Origin: Hyperoplus lanceolatus
Lineage: Eukaryota; Chordata; Actinopteri; Uranoscopiformes; Ammodytidae
Direction: 5' to 3'
NCBI GenBank assembly: GCA_026929865.2
Contig: CM049409.1
Location: 10,480,952 to 10,544,951 of the forward strand
Length of the DNA stretch: 64,000 nucleotides
In this document: piece by piece, positions 11,706 to 24,339 of the stretch
Numbering within the stretch: position 1 is the first letter of the stretch
Layout of the letters: each line of letters opens with the position of its first letter
Program-made: the position numbers and the translations under genes
Notes under the pieces: generated by a model
Seen by the model: the letters and a program-made list of their open reading frames with translations, nothing else
Told to the model about the DNA's origin: nothing
Databases searched by the model: none

Positions 11706-14700
11706 GGTAACACTTTACAATAAGGGTACATTAATTAATGGTTAGTTAATCTTAATAAGGTTTAACTAACCATTAGTTAACTGTTAACTAAAGTGTCTAA
11801 TAAGCATTCACTAATGGTATTAATGTTAACTAAGGTATTAATTACTACATTATGTACTGTTTATAAATATCCTATATTAACCTTAGTTAACCCATTAATT
11901 ATGCTTGAACTAACAGTTGATTAATATATTAATAAGAATTAATTAACTGTTAACAAATGTCATTTTTGTAACATTACTTAAGCATAGTTAACCATTTATT
12001 AATGCTCTTTGTGACCCTTATTGTAAAGTGGGAACCATTTCTCATGAATTAACACCTAATAAAGGCATACTAGTGCTGATTAAGCATCACTTAAGCATAA
12101 TTAACCATTTCTAATGTTATTTGTGACCCTTATTGTAAAGTGGGAACCATTCATCACTTGCTACACTTAATAAATGCAAAATAGTGCTGAATAAGGATTA
12201 CCTAAGTACAATCTCCATCAATCAACATTGCTCTTTGTGACCTGTGTACATTCTCTATAATAACAATATTAAACATACTAAAATATTTCCAACTGGAAAT
12301 CAATTCATGACAACAATCTGTTATCAATGCAATTCAGTCAGAATTTAAAAAAGAAAGAAAATGTTATTTTATTTAGAATCTTTAGTTTTATTTGGAAACA
12401 CGGCTCTCACATTTGACATGAATACCGTCAGAGAACTCCAAAATAGTTTCTTCAACAAATTATATCCAGTTTAATGATTTTCTCTGTAAGTAACAAACAG
12501 GAGGAAATGGATTACTAACAGCAATGGTGAAACAAACTGACTCAACAGTTAGGTTTAACAGGTAAATATGTATTTTCTACTCTCTTCCTTGAAGTGTATA
12601 TCATTGTTGCAACATAAACAAAAATAAAATACACAAAGAACATAACAGTTCCATTTTAATTAAGGACTAAAGATAAAACAAAATAATGATCATTCTCTTG
12701 TGACTAAACACTAGTTTAACCTGGCCCTATCATTGTTATTTGAATGAGCACATATGTATTTAATTTAACCTTTATTTATACTCAAAAGATCAGTTGAGGG
12801 GTGACCCTCATTTATAATCTCTCGCTCTCTTTAGATCCAGTTCTTGGGTTTGCTGGCCACTCCAGGCCTGGGTGCTCCTCTCCAAATGAAGCAGTTGGGC
12901 TGGAATCCAAGAATCTTGTCTAATCACCAAGTTGATGTACATGGAAAAAAATTAAAATAATCAGTTAACAGTTCAGATGCATTTTTGTTTCCTTTATCTA
13001 AATCATTATAGCATAGCATTACTGTTCCACATTATGTATTATTATTATAATATAATGCATTGCATTGCTGAACTGAAATTTAAAATTCTCACTGAACCTT
13101 TAATGTTGACACTATTTTTAATTAAAAAAATATGTAATCTCTATGACGATTCTACACAACACATGCTCAGTTTAAGCCCATTTTAGCCTGGATAGTAACG
13201 TGCACTTTGCATATGGAAAATGCTTACATGTGTTCACATATGGTTTGGTGTCTACAAAGCTACAATTACTGCTAAAAAGTTACCCAGAAGCTAGCCAGCA
13301 CAAGCCATATGCTAACGGTGCTATGCTAGCAGGAGGCTGCATCACTAATATATTTCACATTATTAATTTCTTACATACACACACACAACTATATCATCTC
13401 ACGAATACCTTAGTTAACTCACCAATAATTTTGTTGGGCTAATGGCAGCATACTGTAATTGTAACCACCACGGGTCTTTGTGAGAAAAAGCACATAGCTG
13501 CTGGCCTGTTGGGTTTCACTGTCCAGACACACATCCTCTTTCTTGCTGGCTATAATTTGCTGGGTGAGTTCAAGTGCTTGAAAACATGGGTAATCCTCAT
13601 GTCAATAAGGTTTGTAAAGAAATAGTTTTCTTAAGTAAAGTCTCCAAACATATTTTCACCTTCCCAAAGTTAAAATACATTGCATACAGACATGCATTCC
13701 CTCTACAGCCATTGTTGATTATCAATAGCCTATTATTGATCATATAAATCACCTATAGATTCGTTTTTTACTGATCCTGGGCCACTGGGAGGACAGAAAG
13801 ACGGATGTGTGCCTGGACAGTAAAAGCAGCAGCTGAGCTACGTGCTTAAAGCCAGCTTGACCTGACCGACCCATTATTCTCACACAAAAGACCTGTGGTG
13901 GTTACAGTTATGCTGCCACTAGCCAAATGAAATTATTGGTGAGTTAATTAAGGTGTTAGTGATGATGATATAGTTGTAGAAGTGTAAGAATACTTTGAAA
14001 TATATTAGCGACACAGCCTTCCGTTTAGCATAGCAATGTGTTAGCATTAGCGTGCTGCTATATGAGCAGTGTTAGCATGAGGCTTGTGCTGGCTATCTTC
14101 ACAGGTAACTTTAGCAGTAATTGTAATGGTGGCTAAATAAAGTGCGTGTTCATGACACCAAAACGTAGAATAAAATGCTAACATTATTCCAAAGTGCATG
14201 TTGCTATTTCTTGCAAAATGAGCTAAAGCTGAGCATGTGTTTTGTAGAATGGTCATAAAGATTACATGTTTTTTTAATGAAAAAATAGTGTTAACTTGTT
14301 AAAGTGAGAACTGGGTGAGAATCAGTGAGAATTTTATTTGATTAAGGTACCAAAGATATTTCAGTTAAGCAATGCAATGCATTATATTATAATAATACAT
14401 AATGTGGAACCGTAATACTATGCTATAATGATTTAGATAAAGGAACAAAATGCATCTGAACTGTTAACTGATTATTTTCATTTTTTCCATGTACATCAAC
14501 TTATGATTAGACAAGATTCTGATTCCAGCCCAACTGCTTCATTTGGAGAGGAGCACCCCAGGCCTGGAGTGGCCAGCAAACCCAAGAACTGGATCTAAAG
14601 AGAGCGAGAGATTATAAATGAGGGTCACCCCTCAACTGATCTTTCGAGTATAAATAAAGCTTAAATTAAATATATGTGCTCATTGAAATAACAGTGATAG

Positions 14701-15835
14701 AGCCAGGTTAAACTAGTGTTTAGTCACAAGAGAATGATCATTATTTTGTTTTATCTTTAGTCCTAATTAAAATGGAACTGTTATGTTCTTTGTGTATTTT
14801 ATTTTTGTTTATGTTGCAACAATGATATACACTTCAAGGAAGAGAGTAGAAAATACATATTTACCTGTTAAACCTAACTGTTTGAGTCAGTGTGTTTCAC
14901 CATTGCTGTTAGTAATCCATTTCCTTCTGTGTGTTACTTTCAGAGAAAATCATTAAACTGGATATAATTTGTTGAAGAAACTATTTTGGAGTTCTTTGAC
15001 GGTATTCATGTCAAATGTGAGAGCCGTGTTTCCAAATAAAACTAAAGATTCTAAATAAAATAACATTTTCTTTCTTTTTTAAATTCTGACTGAATTGTGT
15101 TGATAACAGATTGTTGTCATGAATTGATTTCCAGTTGGAAATATTTTAGTTTGTTTAATATTGTTATTATAGAGAATGTACACAGGTCACAAAGAGCAAT
15201 GTTGATTGATGGATTGTATTTAGGTAATCCTTATTCAGCACTATTTTGCATTTATTAAGTGTAACAAGTGATAAATGGTTCCCACTTTACAATAAGGGTC
15301 ACAAATAACATTAAGAAATGGTTAATTATGCTCAAGTGATGCTCAATCAGCACTAGTATGCCTTTATTAGGTGTTAATTCATGAGAAATGGTTCTCACTT
15401 TACAATAAGGGTCACAAAGTTCATTAATAAATGGTTAATTACACTTGAGTAATGCCTATTCAGCACTGGTGTGCATTTATTAAGTGTTACTTAATGGATA
15501 AATGGTTCCCACTTTACAATAAGGGTCACAAACAGCATTAATACATGGTTAACTATGCTTAAGTAATGTTACAAAAATGACATTTGTTAACAGTTAATTA
15601 ATGCTTATTATTATATTAATCAACTGTTGGTTCATGCTTAATTAATCGGTTAACTAAGGTTAACATAGGATATTTATAAACATTACATAATGTAGTAATT
15701 AATACCTTAGTTAACATTAATACCATTAGTGAATGCTTATTAGACACATTAGTTAATAGTTAACTAATGGTTAGTTAAACCTTATTAAGCATTAACTAGC
15801 CATTAATTAATGTACCCTTATTGTAAAGTGTTACC
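11706..15835. mobile_element. giant foldback DNA transposon 1 (long inverted repeat, 8-bp target duplication)
   Basis: The left arm (11706 to about 13548) and right arm (about 13803 to 15835) are reverse complements over nearly their whole length, around a loop of roughly 250 bases. The ends are GGTAACACTTTACAATAAGG and its inverse, highly similar for hundreds of bases. Flanks are aacattcg (11698-11705) and aacattca (15836-15843), an 8-bp duplication with one mismatch. The outer arms are rich in GTTAAC/TTAATTAA words. Tandem units of about 110 bases carrying the end-like motif CCCTTATTGTAAAGTG occur twice in the left arm and three times in the right. Identity drops towards the centre, with small insertions. 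No reading frame resembles a transposase, so it is non-autonomous. The 8-bp duplication fits hAT or Zisupton-type transposition; the superfamily is not proven. Confidence 0.88.
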
Positions 15836-15843
15836 AACATTCA

Positions 15844-17297
15844 AAATGGACATTTAAAAAATATGTATATATTTAAAACATACCATACATAATATGTGCA
15901 GTCTTTCAATAATCTGCATCCTTGTATATTATATAAGGAATTATATATTATTTCATTTAACATATTTTCTGTAAAAATCTATGTTGAAAATGTGTGGATC
16001 TGTTTTTTGATGCCACATGTATTGCATTGCTTATTATAAACCAACATCCTTGGTCCTCTAACTGCCTGATAAGCTGAACCAACCAAGCATCATACATGGA
16101 TATGAATAATATGAATGAATCTGCCTTTTGGTTAACAAAAAAGGCATAATTAAATTAAAAGTTAATATTGCAACATGGAAAATACATCGTCATTGGTTTG
16201 TTACTATTGAAAGGATGGCGTAACAATTATCTTATCTTAATTAACCATGTTTTAACAACCCTTTTTTTCTATTTCCCTGTATTTGAGGTTTACATTTTTC
16301 ATTTGAGTTGGCAATCTATCAGTGTTTCACTGCCTGAGCCAAAATAACAGAATAAACAATGTCAGACAGGGACGGTTGTGCTGTTCAGAGCAAGCCACAC
16401 TTTTTTGTTTTGCCATATGTTTCACTGTCTCCAACATTACCAATGACATGCAAGTCTTTTCTTAAATCATGCCACAACACCAAGCAGTATTCATGAGTAA
16501 AAGCTCTAAAGGAAAACATTCCACTTCTGGCTGAATTTCATGGGAAGAACATCACACACAAAGTAAAAAGCACCTATCCCAATTAGTTTTAGTTTACTAG
16601 TATTTGGGTCAGCCATGGGCACAGCAGTTCATCTCAACTGCTAAAACTCAAAAACATTAAGTGAAGGAGAAAAGCGGAGAGGTCAGTAACCGCTTCCAAG
16701 TTATAGGATTTATGAGCTAAGAAAGATGTGAATCTTTTCTGGCGGCACACTGTTGACTTCGACTTGTTTGAACTTTGCCTGTGGTTATATAGAGTGCTGC
16801 TGATCTGTAAACAAAACTCTCATTCACTGGCAGTGCAGAGAAGGTTGAATGACTGTGGTACTACAGAAATACTGCTTCTGCTGTCTAATCATATATTTGG
16901 AACATTTGTGGCAGAATATTGGCACCTGATGTGTGTTTTTTTCCCTCGGCCAGAGGCAAAAACTCATCTCCGTTTGATCTTTGGCTATCTGCTTTCGGGT
17001 TTTGTAAGAACTCCACATGGGTGCAAACAGGCACTTGCACATTATTTCATCAATTTCTTTTAAGAAGGTGAGGGGTCACTATCGTTGTCTTCGGGGCAAG
17101 TTTTTTAATTAAAAGTAGGCATTGTATCTCCTATTGCTCAATTATTTTTTGCTAGCTATTTCATTTACTCCAGCTCGTTGCAGGCAATGAAATGGTTGAT
17201 TAGCTGTCGGGCCTGCTCTCTATCTGGCTCCTTCGCCGTCTTTCTGCTTGTGTGGCTAATCCGTCAGTGAACAAAAAGAGCCAGTAACGTAGCCTAC
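15844..17297. other. intronic DNA next to the 206-bp exon, nothing recognised
   Basis: AT-rich intron immediately downstream of the grid1 exon. A 111-residue open frame at 16728-17063 (+) has no recognisable motif and an opposing frame of similar length; I take it as chance. Confidence 0.5.
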
Positions 17298-17503
17298 CTG
17301 GTGGATGAACACCTGTGCACCTCGAGGGCTCATGAGCAATACGGCCCGCCTTAGAGTGTCCCGGTAGCGGTTGAGCTCCTCGGTGCGCATCGTGTTGAAG
17401 AGGTCGGTAAAGACTCGGCTGACGTTGCGGTCCACCCTCTGCAAGGAAACATCCAGACCCAGCCGAGACGACTGGTCCATAAAGGTTTGCAAACCCCGGA
17501 TAT
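17298..17503 (-). CDS. grid1: grid1 coding exon (probably exon 4): GluD1 amino-terminal domain
   Basis: The next coding exon of the same gene. After borrowing one base from the exon at 41037-41321 it reads [19 protein letters not shown], then [31 protein letters not shown] and [23 protein letters not shown] and [13 protein letters not shown] are characteristic of delta receptors, and the [10 protein letters not shown] form points to GluD1. It corresponds to about residues 174-242 of the mammalian protein, still in the extracellular amino-terminal domain. N-V-S is a potential N-glycosylation sequon; mammalian GluD1 has N-I-S there. The acceptor is a long C-rich tract ending in cttcag above 17503; the donor is cag|gtaggc at 17298/17297. 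Two bases plus 68 codons make the exon 206 bp, entering in phase 1 and leaving in phase 0. Confidence 0.96.
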
Positions 17504-17508
17504 CTGAA

Positions 17509-17533
17509 GGAGGAGGGGGGAGGGGGCGGGGGG
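17509..17533 (+). other. G-rich tract opposite the splice acceptor
   Basis: The plus strand has consecutive runs of 6, 5 and 6 G plus shorter GG runs. On the gene's strand this is the C-rich polypyrimidine tract of the 206-bp exon's acceptor. The G-rich template strand could form a G-quadruplex. Confidence 0.7.
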
Positions 17534-18200
<667 letters not shown>

Positions 18201-18710
18201 AAGAGAGAGATTGAGAATGTGTGTGTGTGTGTTTGTGTGTGTTTTCTTCCATTGCATCTCTAGAGGTTTGGTGAGTCATCAAGTCAAGACGAGATACAGA
18301 GGCAAATAAAGCCAAACTGGCTCAGACATACTGTACATATGGCTGCAATAATGCACACACCCAAACCTACAAAATCATCCTGTTGTAGTGTGTGTTCCTC
18401 ATTTCACATGATAGTTGTTCGATGCTTAGGGCAGAAACTGGAAATTAGGCTAAAAAGAAAGCCCCTGACCTGGTCGGAGCAGTGAAGCAACATATTGGTA
18501 CATCAACCCTGTTTCTCAGTCTATGTCTTTGGGCAAAGTGAAACAACAATAGAACCATTTGTTGTATATTGCAGTTTATTTGTACGGTAAAATAAATACT
18601 CACAGAAAATAAATCTTCAAAAGGGCAGAACAAAACATGAAATTAAATCATTCATCATTTTTGAAACGTCGCCAAACGCTCACTGCAGCACTCTTTGAAA
18701 ACTATTTTAC
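18201..18710. other. intronic DNA, nothing recognised
   Basis: Unremarkable intron between two dinucleotide tracts. Confidence 0.5.
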
Positions 18711-18713
18711 GCG

Positions 18714-18754
<41 letters not shown>
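18711..18754. repeat. (AC)n microsatellite
   Basis: A short GCGCACGC lead-in followed by pure AC. Confidence 0.97.
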
Positions 18755-18757
<3 letters not shown>

Positions 18758-20227
18758 TTTGCTTTCTTTTTCTCTAAATTGAAACCATTGCCCTAGGTGG
18801 TGTTACTTTGGCTACAATGGGCAAAGGCTCAACCTCTGGGTAATCCCTGCTTTTCTTAGAGCACAAACACAATTTGTAAGTTAATCAGGATTCCTTCCCT
18901 CCTGTTCCACGACTGGGCCATTGCAATTATATTTGGCTCTAATGTATTCTTGATACAATATTCAGCTGCAGCAACATATGGTGATATTGACTATGGACTA
19001 CATATAATCACTGTTATACAAAACCCAGAGGGTATAACCGAATAAACCTTCTGTAAATTTGTGTCGACTCAACAAGAAAACAATCAACTAACTCCTTCAC
19101 AAACTAACAAATTGCAGAGATAAAGAAAAATGTATTACATATCTGAGAGGCTTCGTGAACTCAGCTGACCTCTATGGAGAACTGTCTACGAGAGTCTAAT
19201 CATTAATGACTGTTGTACATCCAGCATACATTAGAAGAACCTGCACACCTTTAAACAACACAGATTTTGAATGTAACATACATCTATCTAGTAAAGGATT
19301 AGGAATTTCACGAAGAACAATGCAACGCAGATTGGCGATCAAGATGAATGATCAGAAACTACATTTTGTAACGGAGAGTAATGTCTCTGTTGGTTAAAAA
19401 TCTGTGCAACACCCAAATGGGAAATACAGGAAACATTCTGTAACAAACAATCAAACACACAAACAAAGTTTTTAATCCCATTGAGAGCCGGGGGAAGGCT
19501 ATCATGCGATAACTACTCTAGAACCCCAAAAGAGAAGATCTGACTTCAAAGCCAGCGTTCCGAACCGGTAGCAGGCTTTTCCTCAGGGCAAGCGTGTCAG
19601 CCACGGACAGCGCTGCAGAAAAGAGGATTAACGTGGAATTAAAGGTCTGATTTCTGGACATGTTTACCCAAGCTTCATTGCTGAACACAAATCTGCTTCT
19701 GAAAGTTTTCGATATCAAAACTTAATCCGTCTCTGCTCCTCCTGTATCAGCATCATGCTCCTCCTCCTATGACAGACAGGAACTTTCCATGTGCTCTATA
19801 ACTCTCTTTCCCTTCGCTTATCCTGTACGCATCTACTTTGATAGAAATGGATACTAGATGGAGGGAGACTGATATCTAAGCCATGAGGTTGCTCTAACAT
19901 CCACTTTAGCTCTATCTTAGTGGAGTTGTAAGTGAAGCGGGACTCCCTCTTGGATTGGAGCAGTGCAGAAATGAGCATATCATGATCAAAGGGCTCAGAG
20001 GTTTTTACTGAGCTGTCAAGCTGCTTTGCAATCCAAGCGGAAAAGCCTGAGAAATGGCTGCGCTACCAGCCTGTGTTCACTCACAATGGAGATGAGTCTG
20101 TTTAAGCAATCACTGTTATTCTTGCAACAACAACATCATCAGTTAATTATATACCTTTTTTTATTTATTTTATGTATCAAGCGCTGTGTGTGTGTGCCAT
20201 GCATTGCCTCAAGAGCAATTACAGCAA
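18755..20227. other. intronic DNA, nothing recognised
   Basis: AT-rich intron with only short chance open frames on both strands. Confidence 0.45.
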
Positions 20228-20283
20228 CAGAGAGAGGGAGAGAGGGAGAGAGAGAGAGAGACAGAGAGAGAGAGAAAGAGAAA
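20228..20283. repeat. (GA)n-rich tract
   Basis: Alternating AG with occasional GG, AC and AA interruptions. It produces an Arg-Glu-rich artefact frame. Confidence 0.93.
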
Positions 20284-21059
20284 GCAGAATGTGAGAAATG
20301 ACTGTCATGAGATCTCTACTAGATGCTAACATATGATTATATTTACTATCTGAATAAAAGAACAAGAGATTTTGTCATGATTAATGTTTGCTTGGGGCAC
20401 AGTTCAGTTCAGCACAGCAGTAGTTCAGTACAAAACAGTTCCCCAAATCATCTTATAGCAACTTATTCTTGCAGTCTCAGGAGAAGTGAAGCTTATTGAT
20501 TTCTTTTTCTTGACAATTTTCTGAGTTTTTTTTTTAAATGTAAAATTAGTTTCAAAATGTTTTTCACATTTCTCTACTTGACACGCCACCTGCATCCAAA
20601 AGTTAGAATTTTGGAAGGCAAGCAATGCAATCAAAACAACCATGATGAGGACATCTTGGGGACAAGAAAAGCTTAAAAATGTATTACATATTAGCCGCTG
20701 ATTTGACTTGACCTGCGACCAGAGTAAGCAAGTAATACAGATTTGACATTTGGGTCACTCGGTCAAAATATTTTAGCTGAAAAAATAAAACACTTTATTT
20801 TTAATTTATTAATGATCAAATACAATCAAATATTGATTCCTACACAAAATGGATAAGACATCCTCTGCAATATATCAGCATTTGATATCAGGGCAGAGAG
20901 GAGGGGGCTCCACCCATCCCCGTCTCCCCTGGATCCCACAGGTCATCACCAAGCCGACCTCTCTCTCCTCGTTTCTCTCCTTCAACCACCCCCCCCACCC
21001 TTTCTCCATCCTCTTCCTGATCTGGGATTTAAAGAAATCATATATACCCCCAGCAGTCA
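20284..21059. other. intronic DNA, possibly including the 5' end of the L2 LINE
   Basis: AT-rich up to about 20890, then a C-rich stretch (about 20900-21090) that may be the 5' untranslated part of the LINE beginning here. The boundary cannot be fixed from one copy. Confidence 0.35.
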
Positions 21060-21192
21060 ACGTCCCCCTCAACTCGCCAATCTAAGCCACAGTGCCCGGC
21101 TCTTCACCCCTCCACGCACAATCCCTCCGATCCCACCGCGACGTCATCATCATCAGGCTAGGGAGACTGATGATGTCAGCACTTGTTGATAT

Positions 21193-22773
21193 GTGCCGGG
21201 CCGCGGCTACATTGTTAACGCCTACGACTCACAGGATAAGCTGGGGCCCTGTTTCTCAAAGTGTATCTCAAGTAACAGGAAACTCTTAAATCCTGTAAAT
21301 GTATCAAATCTGATAAGCATTCCTCTTCAGCCACAGTGTGCTGAAATAAATCGGGCTGACAAATCTTCGAACACACTAAAATTAGCTTTACTAAACATCA
21401 GATCCTTGGCAGGTAAAACATTTTTAATTAATGATCTTATTACTAGGCACAATCTTAATTTTATGTTTTTAACTGAAACTTGGTTAGACCAAGATAACAG
21501 CTCAGCTGCTCTCATAGAGTCCGCCCCCGCAAATTACAATTTTGTGAGTGAATCCAGAGTGCATAAAAAAGGAGGGGGGGTTGCTATTCTGTTTAAAGAA
21601 TCTCTACAATGCAAAAAGATGTCTTATGGAAATTTGTATTCATTTGAGTATGTGGCTCTACAGTTAAATTCAGCCTCTAGAGCTATTTTCATCAATATCT
21701 ACCGGCCACCACAATACAATGCAAGCTTTTTGGACGAACTTACTGAACTGCTGTCTGTAATATGTACTGAGTTTGACCGTGTATTAATCGTCGGAGATTT
21801 CAATATTCATACTGACAAACCAGAGGACAGATGTGCGAAAGAACTGTGCTGTGTCCTTGACAACTTTGGACTAAATCAGCATGTTGACAAACCAACTCAT
21901 AACAAAGGGCACACGCTGGACCTTATCATTTCCAGAGGAATGAGCATTTCAGACATAACAGTGGCAGATATGGGTCTCCTCACGGACCATTCCTGTTTAT
22001 TTTTTGAGAGTAAAATGTCTGTGCACACAATTGATCAATCAAAAGTAATCAAAAAGCGGTATATTACAGAAAATACCAGTGAAACATTCATTCAAGCATT
22101 TTCTTCGATACCACCCCTCCCCTGTAACTCAGTTAAGGAGCTCTTAGACAACTTTAACGGCAAACTTACTTGTGTTATAGATGCTATTGCGCCCACTAAG
22201 ATGAAGGTTGTCTCTGGTAAGAAAAGATCTCCTTGTAGAAATGCCCCGCAGGTCAGAATAGAAAGAAGAGAGTGCCGTAAAGCAGAACGCAGGTGGCGAA
22301 AAACAAATCTCCAGGTTCATTATGACATCTTCAAAGAGAAACTGTGCACGTTTAACTCAGAACTGAGAAATGCAAGGCATTCTTTCTTTTCTGACATCAT
22401 CACCAAAAACAACAACAATGCACGTGCCCTGTTTGCTACTGTCGACAGATTAACAAACCCTCCTGTGCCAGTAGCGCCTGAGCATCTTTCCACGAGGGCC
22501 TGCAATGAATTGGCCTCCTTCTTTACTGAGAAAATTCACAAAATTAGACAAGCTGTCACTGCATCAATACCAAGTTCAACATATGTGTTCCCTCTGAAAA
22601 TCAATTCAAATGCAATGACAGAATTTTATCTTATAAACCACAAAAACCTGGAGGACATTATACAACACCTGAACTCCTCCTCCTGTTGCCTTGACATTCT
22701 GCCCACAGGCTTCTTTAAAACAGTCAAATTGTCAACATGTCCCTTCAGACAGGTGTATTCCCACAGGCCCTGA
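21193..22773 (+). pseudogene. L2 ORF2, endonuclease part (frame lost at its 3' end)
   Basis: An open frame of 526 codons. It shows the apurinic/apyrimidinic-like endonuclease of L2/CR1 elements, which nicks target DNA to prime reverse transcription: LLNIRSL (Asn near residue 68), LTETWL (catalytic Glu near 95), GGGVAILFKESL (127 on), IYRPP (169-173), GDFNIH (201-206), HTLDLIIS and the LTDHS box (263-267, replacing the usual SDH). A basic linker follows (about 340-400), then the start of the reverse transcriptase N-terminal region ([12 protein letters not shown]). Past residue 505 the frame is wrong: the sequence continues in the next frame as [14 protein letters not shown], so a small deletion or indel lies near 22700-22735. 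The ATG chosen is simply the first in the frame. Confidence 0.88.
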
Positions 22774-24140
22774 AAACAGCAGTCATCAAGCCACTCCTAA
22801 AAAAGAACAATCTAGATGCATCACTCATGAAAAATTATAGGCCCATATCTAACCTACCATTTTTAAGTAAAATCATTGAAAAAGCTGTTTATCAACAGCT
22901 AAATAACTACTTAGCAATGAATAACTGCTTTGATGTCTTCCAGTCAGGATTTCGACAACACCACAGCACTGAGACTGCTCTGGTTAAGGTCCTCAATGAC
23001 ATCCACTTAAACACAGACAGTGGCAAAAGTTCTGTCTTAGTTTTACTGGATCTCAGTGCCGCTTTTGACACAGTTGACCACAGCATATTACTAGATCGAC
23101 TAGCAAACTGGGTTGGACTTTCTGGAACTGTACTAAGCTGGTTTGAATCCTACTTAAAGGATAGAGACTTCTATGTGTCAATAGGCAATTTCACATCTGA
23201 GCGGACAAATATTGAATGCGGGGTCCCCCAAGGTTCCATTCTTGGCCCTCTTCTATTTAACATCTACATGCTCCCACTAGCTCAGATTATGAATAAAAAC
23301 AAAGTATGCTACCATAATTATGCAGACGACACGCAAATTTACATAACCATATCACCAGGAGACTACAGTCCGATACAGGCACTGAGTAAGTGCATTGAAC
23401 AAATCAATGATTGGATGTGCCAAAATTTCCTTCAATTAAACAACGATAAAACTGAAGTAATTGTCTTTGGTGCCAAAGATGAACAATTAAAAGTCAGCGC
23501 ACAGCTCACATCCATTATGTAAGAAACCACACCCCAAGCCAGAAATCTTGGTGTTGTTATAGACTCCGACTTGAATTTCAAGAAACACATAAAATCAATT
23601 AATAAATCAGCCTACTACCACCTAAAAAACATATTAAGAATTAAAGGGCTTATGTCTCAGCAAGATTTAGAAAAACTTGTCCATGCATTTATCTTTAGTA
23701 GACTTGACTACTGTAACAGTGTCCTTGCTGGCCTTCCAAAAAAATCTATCAGACAGCTTCAGCTAATTCAGAACGCTGCTGCCTGAGTCCTCACTAGGAC
23801 CAAAAAAGTAGATCACATTACCCCAGTTCTGAGGTCTTTACACTGGCTTCCAGTCACTCAAAGAATTGATTTCAAAATACTGATGTTGGTTTATAAAGCA
23901 CTAAATGGTTTAGGGCCAAAATACATTACTGATATGCTGATACGTTATGAACCGTCCAGAGCCCTTAGGTCGTCTGGGACAGGTCTACTTACAGTCCCCA
24001 GAGTTAGGACTAAACAAGGAGAAGCAGCTTTTAGTTATTATGCACCAAATCTCTGGAACAAACTCCCAGAGAACTTGAGGTCTGCTGCAACTCTCAGTTC
24101 TTTTAAATCGAGTCTGAAGACTTTTTTGTTTCCATTTTAA
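22737..24140 (+). pseudogene. L2 ORF2, reverse transcriptase part with two in-frame stops
   Basis: One frame, shifted relative to the endonuclease part. Numbered from the Met at 22737, the reverse transcriptase boxes are [18 protein letters not shown] (33-50), [11 protein letters not shown] (72-82), [19 protein letters not shown] (101-119, first catalytic Asp), [20 protein letters not shown] (161-180) and YADDTQIYI (195-203, catalytic Asp pair). A TAA at 23520-23522 interrupts it; the same frame goes on with QARNLGVVIDSDLNFKKHI. A TGA at 23784-23786 follows QNAAA where the family has Arg, and the frame resumes with VLTRTKKVDHITPV, RSLHWLPV and NLWNKLPENLR before its natural stop at 24138-24140. 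All catalytic residues remain, but the chain cannot be made whole, so the copy is dead. Confidence 0.9.
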
Positions 24141-24339
24141 CCTGCAATTTTCATTTTATTTGCTTCTTTTATTTGCTTTTAAATGTTTTTAAATTGAGGT
24201 TTCATTTTTTTTATTTTGCTTCTTTTATTCGCTTTTAAATGTTTTATGTATTCTAATCTTGCCCCTGTAAAGCACTTTGAGTGGCCATGTGTCTGAATTG
24301 TGCTATATAAATAAACTTGCCTTGCCTTGCCTTGCCTTG

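Larger units (their letters stand above)
1..17297 (-). other. grid1: grid1 intron downstream of the 206-bp exon (partial)
   Basis: It begins with gtaggc at 17297 and runs off the left edge of the window, so it is at least 17.3 kb. The next exon, expected to start with the GluD1 stretch after FIHQ/FINE, is not present. It contains the first giant foldback element, a hAT element with a nested Harbinger element, and an RTE-like LINE fragment. Confidence 0.85.
21060..24339 (+). mobile_element. L2-type LINE, nearly complete ORF2, with CTTGC tail
   Basis: A non-LTR retrotransposon with an endonuclease-reverse transcriptase polyprotein followed by a short 3' untranslated region. It ends in gtgctatataaataaacttg and then four CTTGC/CTTGA units, the form of L2 element ends in fish. 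There is no poly(A) tail and no clear target-site duplication, as usual for L2. No ORF1 was seen, so the copy is either 5'-truncated or starts within the C-rich stretch before 21090. The coding part is broken by one frameshift region and two in-frame stops. It lies in the large grid1 intron, antisense to the gene. Confidence 0.9.

Noticed and set aside
16728..17063. 111-residue plus-strand frame near the 206-bp exon
   Set aside because: No recognisable motif, and an opposing 72-residue frame overlaps it; a chance frame is the simpler reading.
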